DNA of 64,000 nt. Origin: Neisseriaceae bacterium. GTDB taxonomy: Bacteria; Pseudomonadota; Gammaproteobacteria; Burkholderiales; Neisseriaceae. The position numbers and the translations under genes are program-made. The stretch spans positions 8,229 through 72,228 of the forward strand of contig JAGOQM010000005.1 in assembly GCA_017991555.1 (NCBI GenBank), written 5' to 3'. Below are positions 25,898-35,500 of this stretch, in pieces (positions within the stretch are counted from its first letter, which is position 1; each line of letters opens with the position of its first letter). The notes below the pieces were generated by a model. The model saw nothing but the letters and a program-made list of their open reading frames with translations. It was not told the origin of the DNA and ran no database searches.

Positions 25898-26887
25898 TTA
25901 AACGTCGACCTCAACGCCGGCGTTATTTTTTAAAGCCTGTTGATACACGCCCTGTGCGACCGCCAGGTCGAAATAAGCGGCGCCAACGCTTTTAAAGAAG
26001 GTGATTTCGGCTTCGGTTTCACGCCCTGCAATGTCGCCCACCACCATGGCCGCCAGCTCGCCGTGGAGGTTGTCATAAGACCAGTTAGGCTGGCTGTTGG
26101 CGTGGATTAATTCGCCGGCTTCTTCGGTGGCGCCGTGGTGGTCATCGACCACAATCTTGGCGGCGCGTTGAATAAAGGTGAAGTCGACTTCTTGCATGTG
26201 CGGCAAGTAGGAGCCAACGCCATTGACGTGGGTGCCGGGGCGAACATCGTTGCCGTCAAATACGGGGGTATTAGAGCGAGTGCTGCAGTTGATGATGTCT
26301 GCCGCTTTCACCGCCGTGGCGACGTCACGCTCAATCTCGATGCGAATGCTGGTGTCGATGCCAAAAGCCAAAAGTTTGTCTTTAAACGCCACGGCTTTGG
26401 CTTCGGTGGGGTTGACCAACCAGATGGTGTGGATGGGCCGCACAGCCAATACCCCAAGCACCTGTTCAAACGCCATGCCGCCGGTGCCAATGACGGTTAA
26501 TACCTGAGCGTCTGAACGCGCCAATCGATCGGTGGCGAGGCCGCTGAGTGCGCCAGTGCGCAAGCGGGTTAAGTAGGACGCGTTCAGCAAGGCTAAATGG
26601 TCGCCATTGGTGGCGTCCGAAACCAAAATCACCCCTTGTGTGGTGGCTTTGCCGACCTTAGGGTTTTCGGGGAAAATGGTCACGGCTTTCATGGTCATGA
26701 TGTTGGCCGATAGGTCGGCGCTAGGCATGTACAACACCGATGCATGATATTCCGGGTACTCGATGACGGTACGCAACGGGTTGGCAATTTGCGCTGCGGC
26801 TTTGGCGCGCAATACCTTGGCCACGTCGGCCAAGGCTTCTTTCATGCCATAAATGGTTTGAATTAAAGCTTCATTTAAAATCTTCAT
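25898..26887 (-). CDS. Ornithine cyclodeaminase / mu-crystallin family protein
   Basis: 329 residues. NAD(P)-dependent enzymes of this family include ornithine cyclodeaminase, alanine dehydrogenase and ketimine reductases. Seen: MKAVTIFPENPKVG and LLNASYLTRLRTGALSGLAT (substrate-binding Arg/Thr segment), then the dinucleotide fold VLTVIGTGGMAFEQV (GxGxxA variant) and INCSTRSNTPVFDG. HVNGVGSYLPHMQEVD is the family GsgS-type closing segment. It shares a transcript with the MHS transporter 25 bases upstream, suggesting uptake and conversion of one amino or imino acid. The substrate is unresolved. Confidence 0.85.
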   Translation of the reverse strand: MKILNEALIQTIYGMKEALADVAKVLRAKAAAQIANPLRTVIEYPEYHASVLYMPSADLSANIMTMKAVTIFPENPKVGKATTQGVILVSDATNGDHLALLNASYLTRLRTGALSGLATDRLARSDAQVLTVIGTGGMAFEQVLGVLAVRPIHTIWLVNPTEAKAVAFKDKLLAFGIDTSIRIEIERDVATAVKAADIINCSTRSNTPVFDGNDVRPGTHVNGVGSYLPHMQEVDFTFIQRAAKIVVDDHHGATEEAGELIHANSQPNWSYDNLHGELAAMVVGDIAGRETEAEITFFKSVGAAYFDLAVAQGVYQQALKNNAGVEVDV

Positions 26888-26912
26888 ACGACTCCTTTTA
26901 CTGCGATTAATC

Positions 26913-28190
26913 TTAATCTAGGTTGGCATTGTGACGGTCTTTGACCATGCTAATGGCAAACAATGAGACTAGGGCGGTAAAGATGATGTAGATCGCCACT
27001 GGCACATAAGAGTTATCAAAGGCTGCCAAGAGCGCAATCGCCACTAAAGGGGCGGTGCCACCGGCTAGGGCCGCACCAATTTGGTAGCCCAAAGAAACCC
27101 CAGTATAGCGCACCTCAGCGGAGAAGATTTCTGAGAACATGGTGCCCAGTACTGCGGTGATGGGGGCCCAAATGATGCCCAAGCCTATAATGGTGGCCAA
27201 GGTTAACAGCAGTACTGAGCCTTGGTGGATCAACCAGAAGTAGGGGAAGGCATACAAAATCATGGCCACGGTGCCAAAAACATATAAGGGTTTACGGCCT
27301 ATGCGGTCAGACAATTTGCCCATTAGGGGGATCAGAATGGTGGTCACCAAGGTGGCGATCATCACCGCATTCAGGGTGTCGGTACGGGTATAACCCAGGT
27401 TGGTGGTGGCGTAGGCCACGATGAAGGTGCTGAAAATGTAAAAAGGAGCGGTTTCTACAAACTTGGCGCCCACAGCAATCAACACTTCGCGCCAGTGGTA
27501 TTTGAGGGTGTCGGCAATGGGCAGTTTAGGAATGGCGCCACGGCTTTTAACGTCTTTAAATGACGGGGTTTCATCAATGCCTTTACGAATCCAAAGGCCA
27601 AACACGACTAATAACGCGCTCATTATAAACGGCACACGCCAGCCCCAAGACATAAAGGCGTCGTTGGGCAGTAGCGACATCACCGATAAGGCCAAGGTAC
27701 CCAAGACCATGCCTAGGGGAATGCCCATTTGCGGGACGCTGCCAAAAAAGCCGCGTTGTTCTTTAGGCGCGTACTCGACCGCCAATAGGAGTGCACCACC
27801 CCATTCGCCGCCAATGCCTAGGCCTTGTACGAGGCGTAAGGTGATCAGCAAAATGGGGGCCCAGATGCCGATGGCTTGATAAGTGGGCAGTAGGCCCATG
27901 GCAAACGTCGATAAACCCATGATGCTGAGGGTGATGACCAAGGTTTTTTTACGGCCGACGCGGTCGCCGATGTGACTAAAGATGATGCCACCAAAGGGGC
28001 GAATAAAGAAGGTTAGGGCAAAGGAGGCATAGGCCAGCATAAGGCCGACGGTGGGGCTTTCGCTGACAAAAAAGACTTGGTTGAAGACTAAGGCGGCGAC
28101 GGTGCCGTATAAAAAGTAATCAAACCATTCAATGGCGCTGCCCACTAGGCTAGCAATGAGCACGCGGCTCATCGTTTTTTTCTGTTTCAT
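26913..28190 (-). CDS. MFS transporter, metabolite:H+ symporter (MHS) family
   Basis: 425 residues, 12 helices, of the ProP/ShiA/KgtP/CitA type. Family marks are SLVGSAIEWFDYFLYGT in helix 1, FFIRPFGGIIFSHIGDRVGR and RLVQGLGIGGEWGGALLL. It should import an organic acid, amino acid or betaine with protons. Pairing with the cyclodeaminase-type enzyme points to an amino-acid-like substrate. First gene of the operon. The C-terminus lacks the long coiled coil of ProP, so it is not an osmosensor of that type. Confidence 0.87.
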   Translation of the reverse strand: MKQKKTMSRVLIASLVGSAIEWFDYFLYGTVAALVFNQVFFVSESPTVGLMLAYASFALTFFIRPFGGIIFSHIGDRVGRKKTLVITLSIMGLSTFAMGLLPTYQAIGIWAPILLITLRLVQGLGIGGEWGGALLLAVEYAPKEQRGFFGSVPQMGIPLGMVLGTLALSVMSLLPNDAFMSWGWRVPFIMSALLVVFGLWIRKGIDETPSFKDVKSRGAIPKLPIADTLKYHWREVLIAVGAKFVETAPFYIFSTFIVAYATTNLGYTRTDTLNAVMIATLVTTILIPLMGKLSDRIGRKPLYVFGTVAMILYAFPYFWLIHQGSVLLLTLATIIGLGIIWAPITAVLGTMFSEIFSAEVRYTGVSLGYQIGAALAGGTAPLVAIALLAAFDNSYVPVAIYIIFTALVSLFAISMVKDRHNANLD

Positions 28191-28580
28191 ATTATTCTCT
28201 ATTTTCTCGTGTGATCTGCATTTGTCTTGCTCTTCGGTTATAGGCCTTGTGGGCGCTTAGCCTTGGGGCACAGACAAACAACCTATTGTTTGCTTCATGG
28301 CCCCGCTTATTATTATGGGTACGGGGATAAAACAGACGAAACTGAGTATATGATTACTGCACGAACCTGTCACTAAAAAGATGAACGCAACGGAATACGG
28401 CGCTCACAGCCGATTTTCATAAAATAGTTAATATGGTTTATTTTTAATAAAACTATGGTTAAGCAAATAGGCCAAGAGGCGAGGGGGTCTTGCCGTTAAA
28501 TGGCAAACGACGGCCAAAAAAAAAGCCCTTACGGGCCAAAGTCAAACAAATAGTGTGGTATTTAGGCGGATAACAGGGCT
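28191..28580. other. Gene-free stretch upstream of the MHS transporter
   Basis: Holds the terminator of the S24 repressor gene (28516-28536) and presumably the promoter of the transporter operon. No gene or strong operator is seen. Confidence 0.5.
28516..28536 (-). terminator. Terminator after the S24 repressor gene
   Basis: On the minus strand a GCCC-GTAA-GGGC hairpin is followed by nine T residues. It lies 45 bases beyond the stop of the repressor gene. Confidence 0.8.
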
Positions 28581-29246
28581 TTATCCACCGCGCCAAACTT
28601 TGCGGCCAAGAATCACCAGCGGCGTGGCTTCGGTATCGGTGATACAGACCGGTGGGTAAATAGGATTGGTGCTGATCAGTTGAATGCCATCGGTGCCGCG
28701 GATGAGTTTTTTAATGAATAGCTGGTTTTTGTAGGTGACGGCATAAATTTCGCCGTCAATGATCTCGACATCGCTGGTGTCGACGATGACAAGGTCCCAG
28801 TCATTTAGCTCCGGCTGCATGCTGTCGCCACGAATGAATAAAGCACGGCAGGTTTGGGCCGAAATGGGCGTTGGCCGTAGCCCAGATTTCTTGATCAACA
28901 CGGGACCATCATTGGGGCGCTCTAGCCATACTAGGCTGCGGTCGTCCTCTGCTGGCTGAACGTCATAGACGGAAATGTGGGTATAGTTGGCCCTATGGTC
29001 AATATAGCCATAGGGGACGTCTGCTGATTCTTGTAATGGGTGGCTGCCTAAGTCAAAACCATCAAGAAAAAAAGGCGGCATGCCATAGTCGTTTTCCAAG
29101 CGACGACTCACGCGTTCGCCAAAAGAGCTTTTGCCATTCAATAACTGCGAAAAAAGGCTTTTTTCTTTTTGCGGTACAGCGTTTTCGGCGACCCAAGTAG
29201 CAAGTTGTTTACGCCTAACGGCGGCAAGGTTTTGTGTATGTTTCAT
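28581..29246 (-). CDS. S24-family (LexA/CI-like) transcriptional repressor
   Basis: 221 residues from the ATG at 29246 (an in-frame start seven codons earlier, at 29267, is less likely). The N-terminal DNA-binding part is atypical but has an HTH-like stretch (EKSLFSQLLNGKSSFGERVSRRLEND). The C-terminal domain is a S24 signal-peptidase-like fold. Its serine is in FIRGDSMQPELNDWDLVIVD and its lysine in YKNQLFIKKLIRG, so it can probably self-cleave on RecA activation as CI and LexA do. ALGRKVWRGG-type endings are usual for phage-derived repressors. It has no phage neighbours here and its target genes are unknown. Confidence 0.82.
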   Translation of the reverse strand: MKHTQNLAAVRRKQLATWVAENAVPQKEKSLFSQLLNGKSSFGERVSRRLENDYGMPPFFLDGFDLGSHPLQESADVPYGYIDHRANYTHISVYDVQPAEDDRSLVWLERPNDGPVLIKKSGLRPTPISAQTCRALFIRGDSMQPELNDWDLVIVDTSDVEIIDGEIYAVTYKNQLFIKKLIRGTDGIQLISTNPIYPPVCITDTEATPLVILGRKVWRGG

Positions 29247-29787
29247 GCAGGTCAGTCTAGGGGGCAAACCTTAATTAAACAAATACTTTACACATGGTTC
29301 AGCGTGAAATTGACCGAGGCAATCTACTGAATAACAACACTATTTTGGGTTGGTTAAGTTTTGATTGATAGTGATTTAAATTAGTTGGCATAGAGCAAAG
29401 GGCCTAAGTAAAGCGTTTGCTTATAAGTGGGGCCAGGTGAGGGGCTTCAGGTTGGTTGGGCACTTCATGACATTATTTGATAAAACAAAGACATTCATAA
29501 AAAGCTGACTGTTTAAAGGCTAGGCGTGCCTAGGGTGTTCATCAATATAATTAGTAATGTCTATTTAAATTTTATTTTATCAATAGGCCGATCATGAGTA
29601 AGGTGTTTTCTAAACTCGGCTGTCTCAATCTTGGTACAGTTTGGCTGGTTGGGATTCTGTGATTTGGGTCATATGGCGCATTTAAAGGCAGATTGAGCGC
29701 TTTGGGGCTGTTAAAATGGCCTTATTTAGGGTCAAGCTCAGCCTTGTTGTGCTTTGATCGCTCATTATTATTTTAGAAGGGTTGATT
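29247..29787. other. Gene-free divergent region
   Basis: About 540 bases between the S24 repressor and the iminopeptidase-like gene, AT-rich in part (29280-29400 and 29540-29590). Promoters of both genes are expected. No gene, RNA or clear operator recognised. Confidence 0.5.
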
Positions 29788-30678
29788 ATGGACATTACCG
29801 CGCTTAAAGCCGATTACAGTGGCCACATTAACGTGCCTGGCGGCCGTATTTGGTATCGTGAAAATAGGTGTCAAACCAAGTCTGGTTTGCCGCCGGTGAT
29901 CATCATTCACGGCGGGCCTGGCGGTACCCATAATAGCTTGTTGCCTTGCTTGCAGCTCAGCCAAGAGCGCACGGTGATTTTTTATGATCAATTGGGCTCT
30001 GGCCATTCTGATCGGCCTGAAGATCAAGCGTTGTGGCAGCTGGCGCGGTTTACCGATGAAGTTGAGGCGATTCGAGACACGTTAGGCCTAGAGGAGTGCC
30101 ACTTGTTGGCCGGGTCTTGGGGTGGCAGTGTGGCTTTGAATTACGCTGCTCGTAAGCCTAAGGGTTTGAAGTCTGTGGTTTTGTCTGGCCCTTTGGTTCA
30201 GACTGAGCGTTGGATGGCCGACAACAACGCCCACCGCGCCGCTTTGCCAGCGGCGGTGCAGGCCACGCTATTAAAGCACGAAGCCACCGCAGACTATGCT
30301 CATCCAGATTATGAGGCCGCCGTGCGGGTGTTTTATGAACGGCACCTATGCCGTCAACTGCCTTGGCCAGCGTTTATGAGTGCTGGGGGCGGTTCTAATG
30401 AGGCCTTGTATCAATCTATGTGGGGCCCGACAGAGTTCTTGTGCACCGGCACGCTGCGAGACTTGGACTTAACGCCGCTATTACCAAGCATTGACACCCC
30501 AACGCTGTTCGTGGCGGGGGAATACGATGAGGGCACGCCTGCGGCTTGTGCAGATTTTGCCGCCATGATGCCTTTTGCAGAAGCATTTATGGTGCCAGGG
30601 GCTTCGCACAAGCCCTTTATTGAAGCGCCGGAAGTATTTTTTAATCAGGTCGCGGCGTTTTTAAGGGTCCATGATTAA
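29788..30678 (+). CDS. Proline iminopeptidase-like alpha/beta hydrolase
   Basis: 296 residues, cytoplasmic, peptidase family S33. IIIHGGPGGTHNSLL holds the oxyanion-hole HGGPGG typical of proline iminopeptidases. LLAGSWGGSVALNYA contains the nucleophile serine (GxSxGG). FVAGEYDEGTP near residue 245 carries the acid and VPGASHKPFIEAPE the histidine. TTG at 29782 is in frame, but the ATG at 29788 follows AGAAGGG at good spacing. Members cleave N-terminal proline or act on related amides and esters; substrate preference cannot be set. Single gene. Confidence 0.85.
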   Translation: MDITALKADYSGHINVPGGRIWYRENRCQTKSGLPPVIIIHGGPGGTHNSLLPCLQLSQERTVIFYDQLGSGHSDRPEDQALWQLARFTDEVEAIRDTLGLEECHLLAGSWGGSVALNYAARKPKGLKSVVLSGPLVQTERWMADNNAHRAALPAAVQATLLKHEATADYAHPDYEAAVRVFYERHLCRQLPWPAFMSAGGGSNEALYQSMWGPTEFLCTGTLRDLDLTPLLPSIDTPTLFVAGEYDEGTPAACADFAAMMPFAEAFMVPGASHKPFIEAPEVFFNQVAAFLRVHD

Positions 30679-31529
30679 GGCGTGATGTCTATAAAATAAG
30701 CGCTTGGCACGATAACCTAGCCATGATGATTGGCTGATGCCACTTACAATAGGCCTGCTTCATCAAATCCCCCACCTTTGCGGGCCCTCTTTCGTTAAGT
30801 ACAGAAAGGGGGCCCGCAAGGCTTATGGGAGAGTGCACTTTAAAATAGGCCTTCAGCGCTTCTTTCGTGAAGTGCGTCAATTCCTTGTTCATTAATGCAA
30901 AGTAAACCACCTGCGGGTGTCATTTTACTTATGGCATAAAGTCAATAAAAATATTTAAATCGAGACGCAAATTTTTTTTAATTGGCGAATGTTGTTGTAA
31001 TATAAAAACGACAATGACATGTCGGTTAATATCCTTTTGGGCTTTTTGTTTTTACAGGAATTTCACTAATTAGTGACTTTGTTAGTGCTTGTTCGTGTTC
31101 TTTTATGGGCTTGTTGTGTAAATTTCTATCTATACCGTCGGCTTATTGTCGACAATTTGTGTGGTTAAAATGCTTTTTTTAAGCCTCATGAGTGTCATTT
31201 TTTTGTCACATTGTAATTTTTTTTACAAAGTTACACTGTGGCAATTTATTCATATTTAATTGATTAACATCATTTATATTTGCATATTTATTTCCAATCA
31301 TTTATATTCCGGCTCCTATGTAAAAATATGTTAAATATTGTAAATATTATTACATATTATAAGTGTAACGAATTTTAGCCTCTATTTACCGTAAATAGGG
31401 TAGAGCCGACGTGTGGCGCATTAAGCGGCGGGCGCGGCCTTGATCTTGTTTGTAACTGCGATATTTGTTTGTTGTTTTTAATATATATACAACTAAATTT
31501 TAAAAGTTGTGAGAGTGATGATGGTCATT
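30679..31529. other. Long non-coding region before the OmpA-like lipoprotein
   Basis: The first 220 bases contain a strong GC hairpin (30780-30817). From about 30940 to 31510 the sequence is very AT-rich with many T- and A-runs, unlike the genes on either side. It is long enough for an extended promoter or leader, or silencer (H-NS-like) binding. A 73-codon minus-strand frame (30689-30910) reads through the hairpin and is not supported. Confidence 0.55.
30780..30817. terminator. GC-rich hairpin, possible factor-dependent terminator
   Basis: GCGGGCCC (30780-30787) pairs with GGGCCCGC (30810-30817), and TCTTTC pairs with GAAAGG inside, leaving a loop of about 10 bases. There is no T-run on either side, so it is not a classical intrinsic terminator. 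It lies about 100 bases after the iminopeptidase-like gene. Confidence 0.5.
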
Positions 31530-32453
31530 ATGAATAAATTAAGTTTGTTAAAAGTTTCAGTTTTAAGCTTTATTTTGGCAGGTTGTGCTGTGAGTGGTGG
31601 TCGGAACGGTCAGGCCGTTGAGCAATGGCATAACTTCAGTGGCGCGCAGCCGCATACGGAAGTGGTGGCAGAGAAAGCCAACGTAGTGTTTGTGCGAGAT
31701 GAAGCTTTTGACGACGGATCAGCTGTAAACGTGTTTGTGGGCGGTGAGTATTTGGCATCGTTATTGCCAGGTGCCTATAAGCAGGCTCAGGTTTGCCCTG
31801 ATAATCAAAAACTAGTGGCCATTCATACCGACGTGAAAGACCGTTACCTAACCAAAGCGCACGGCGGCCAGCTGTATGCGTTGACGCCAGAAAAAACCAC
31901 GTATTTGCGCGTGGCGCAGAACAGCAACGGCCAGCCTCACTTTTTGGCCATGACGGCAGAAGAAGTGGCCGCAGCGAAAGGCCAGTTAAAACAACAGGTA
32001 CACACCCTGCCACGCGTGGATGAAGCGAAGGCTTGTGCGCCTACGCCCAAAAAATTGAAGCAAATCACGCTTGAAGCTGGCGCGCTGTTTGCATTCGATA
32101 AATCGGATTACGCCAATATGTTGCCTAAAGGCAAACAGGAAATTAAACGCGTGGCCGAGGCAATTTTGTCCGAGCAAGCACAGATTAGCCGTATTGATGT
32201 GATCGGGTATACCGATCCAGACGGTGAGGCGCAATACAACCAAGCCCTATCGGCACAGCGTGCCAGCAGCGTGAAGCAGGCCTTAGTAGCCAGCGGTTTG
32301 AAGGCCGATATGGTGCAGGCAGAAGGCCGTGGCGAAACCCAATTAGTGGTGGATGACTGTGGTGCCAAGCATGCAACCAAGCGCGCCGATCGACTGGCGT
32401 GTAACCAACCCAATCGCCGCGTTGAAATTATTTTGTACGGTACTGCTGAGTAA
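31530..32453 (+). CDS. OmpA-family outer-membrane lipoprotein
   Basis: 307 residues from the ATG at 31530; upstream GTG and ATG codons at 31509-31521 are in frame but lengthen the signal. The lipoprotein signal MNKLSLLKVSVLSFILAGC has the lipobox LAGC. A beta-rich middle domain follows (VFVRDEAFDDGSAVNVFVGG). From about 190 an OmpA-like peptidoglycan-binding domain appears: LFAFDKSDYANMLPKGKQ, IDVIGYTDPDGEAQYNQALS and RRVEIILYG. It anchors the outer membrane to peptidoglycan. It lies 77 bases upstream of the giant adhesin on the same strand. A similar gene often accompanies LapA/BapA-type adhesins, so it may help surface display; that is inference. Confidence 0.87.
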   Translation: MNKLSLLKVSVLSFILAGCAVSGGRNGQAVEQWHNFSGAQPHTEVVAEKANVVFVRDEAFDDGSAVNVFVGGEYLASLLPGAYKQAQVCPDNQKLVAIHTDVKDRYLTKAHGGQLYALTPEKTTYLRVAQNSNGQPHFLAMTAEEVAAAKGQLKQQVHTLPRVDEAKACAPTPKKLKQITLEAGALFAFDKSDYANMLPKGKQEIKRVAEAILSEQAQISRIDVIGYTDPDGEAQYNQALSAQRASSVKQALVASGLKADMVQAEGRGETQLVVDDCGAKHATKRADRLACNQPNRRVEIILYGTAE

Positions 32454-32530
32454 CCGGCTTAAAAAACACAATATGACTATGGTCTGGCTCTGTTTGAGAC
32501 GGGGCCAACGTTAAAGAAAGAAGGACGACT

Positions 32531-35500
32531 GTGAAACACATTGTTTTAAAAATAAATGACAAAAAAGAAACGTTAGAAACATTTAAAATTGTTGGTGGCG
32601 AGCGCGGTCATGGTGCCCAAGGCAAACCTTTGAGCATTGCGGCCAAGGCCAACGTGCATTATGAATTAACTGATGAGGCCACAGCATTTGGCCCAGAAAA
32701 TATTGCCACCAAACGTGTGGATGGTGATTTGTGGATTGCCTTCGAAGGCGGCGACATTGCGCAGCCAGACCTGATTATTGAAGACTATTTTGCTGCTGAT
32801 GGCGCATCAGGTTATGCCGAGGGTGAGTCAAACCTAGTGATCGGCCAGCATGAAAACGGGAAATACTATCCTTACGTGCCCGAAAGCGCTGAGCAATCAG
32901 ATGCGATTAGCCTATTGGCCGATGGCGCCGAGGCGGGTCAAGCGTTGGGTGGCGAAGAAGTAGCGTTGTTCTGGATGTTTAACCCGCTATGGCTGTTGGC
33001 TTTATTGCCAGTAGCGGCGATTGCCGCCAGTAGCGGTGGCGGCGGTGGTGGCGATAAAGCGCCAGCATTGTTGCCGCCAGAAGCAGCTACTGACAAAGGC
33101 ACCACTGAAGTAGGCAAGCCTATTGTGGTTGACGTGACCGGCAATGACGCCGATAAAGACGGCACCATTGACCCTAAAACCGTTGTGATCACCAAGCAGC
33201 CAGCCAACGGTAAAGTCACCGTAGAGCCAATGACTGGCAAAGTGACCTACACGCCCAATCCTGGCTACCACGGTCCAGACGACTTTGAGTACACGGTTAA
33301 AGACAACGATGGCAAAGTTTCGAACCCAGCTAAGGTTGTCATCGATGTATTGGCACCGCCCGTTGCCGCCGATGACAAAGGCACCACTGATGTGGGCAAG
33401 CCTGTTGAAATCGACGTGACCAGTAACGACACTGACGTTGACGGTACCATTGACCCTAAAACCGTTGAGATCACCAAGCAGCCAGAAAACGGCACCGTTG
33501 TGGTTGACCCAATCACCGGTAAAGTGACTTACACGCCTAATGCTGGCTACGATGGTCCAGACGAGTTTGAGTACACCGTTAAAGACAACGATGGCAAAGT
33601 TTCGAACCCAGCTAAGGTTGTCATCGATGTATTGGCACCGCCCGTTGCCGCCGATGACAAAGGCACGGCTGACTTTGAACAACCTGTTGTGATCGACGTT
33701 GTGGGTAACGACACCGATAAAGACGGCACCATTGACCCTAAAACCGTTGTGATCACCAAGCAGCCAGCCAACGGTAAAGTCACCGTAGAGCCAATGACTG
33801 GCAAAGTGACCTACACGCCCAATCCTGGCTACCACGGTCCAGACGACTTTGAGTACACGGTTAAAGACAACGATGGCAAAGTTTCGAACCCAGCTAAGGT
33901 TGTCATCGATGTATTGGCACCGCCCGTTGCCGCCGATGACAAAGGCACCACTGATGTGGGCAAGCCTGTTGAAATCGACGTGACCAGTAACGACACTGAC
34001 GTTGACGGTACCATTGACCCTAAAACCGTTGAGATCACCAAGCAGCCAGAAAACGGCAAAGTAACCGTTGACCCGATCACCGGTAAAGTGACCTACACGC
34101 CTAATGCTGGCTACGATGGTCCAGATGAGTTTGAGTACACCGTTAAAGACAATGACGGCAAAGTTTCGAACCCAGCTAAGGTTGTCATCGATGTATTGGC
34201 ACCGCCCGTTGCCGCCGATGACAAAGGCACCACTGATGTGGGCAAGCCTGTTGAAATCGACGTGACCAGTAACGACACTGACATTGACGGTACCATTGAC
34301 CCTAAAACCGTTGAGATCACCAAGCAGCCAGAAAACGGCACCGTTGTGGTTGACCCAATCACCGGCAAAGTGACCTACACACCTAATCCTGGTTACGATG
34401 GTCCAGATGAGTTTGAGTACACCGTTAAAGACAATGACGGCAAAGTTTCTAACCCAGCTAAGGTTGTCATCGATGTATTGGCACCGCCCGTTGCCGCCGA
34501 TGACAAAGGCACCACCGATGTGGGCAAGCCTGTTGAAATCGATGTGACCAGTAACGACACTGACGTTGACGGTACCATTGACCCTAAAACCGTTGTGATC
34601 ACCAAGCAGCCAGAAAACGGCACCGTTGTGGTTGACCCAATCACCGGTAAAGTGACTTACACGCCCAATCCTGGCTACGATGGTCCAGATGAGTTTGAGT
34701 ACACCGTTAAAGACAACGATGGCAAAGTTTCGAACCCAGCTAAGGTTGTCATCGATGTATTGGCACCGCCCGTTGCCGCCGATGACAAAGGCACGGCTGA
34801 CTTTGAACAACCTGTTGTGATCGACGTTGTGGGTAACGACACCGATAAAGACGGCACCATTGACCCTAGAACCGTTGAGATCACCAAGCAGCCAGCGAAC
34901 GGCACTGTTGTGGTTGACCCAGAAACGGGCAAAGTGACCTACACGCCTAACGCCGGTTACGAAGGTCCGGACGAGTTTGAGTACACCGTTAAAGACAATG
35001 ACGGCAAAGTTTCGAACCCAGCTAAGGTTGTCATCGATGTATTGGCACCGCCCGTTGCCGCCGATGACAAAGGCACCACTGACTTTGAACAACCGGTTGA
35101 AATCGACGTTGTGGGCAACGACACCGATAAAGACGGCACCATTGACCCTAGAACCGTTGAGATCACCAAGCAGCCAGCGAACGGTAAAGTGACCGTTGAT
35201 CCAGAAACCGGCAAAGTGACCTACACGCCTAATCCTGGTTACGATGGTCCAGATGAGTTTGAATACACCGTTAAAGACAACGATGGCCAGGTTTCTAACC
35301 CAGCCAAGGTTGAAATTGACGTGACGCCGAAACCATTGGTACCACCTGTGGCGACTGATGATCAAGGCAAGACCGACTTTGAACAACCTGTTGTGATCGA
35401 CATCACTAAAAACGATACCGACGTTGATGGCACCATTGATCCAACTACCGTTGTGATCACCAAGCAGCCAGCGAATGGTACTGTGGATGTTGACCCAGAA

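Noticed and set aside
30689..30910. A 73-codon minus-strand frame
   Set aside because: It contains a strong GC hairpin, has no convincing ribosome site, and no family features.
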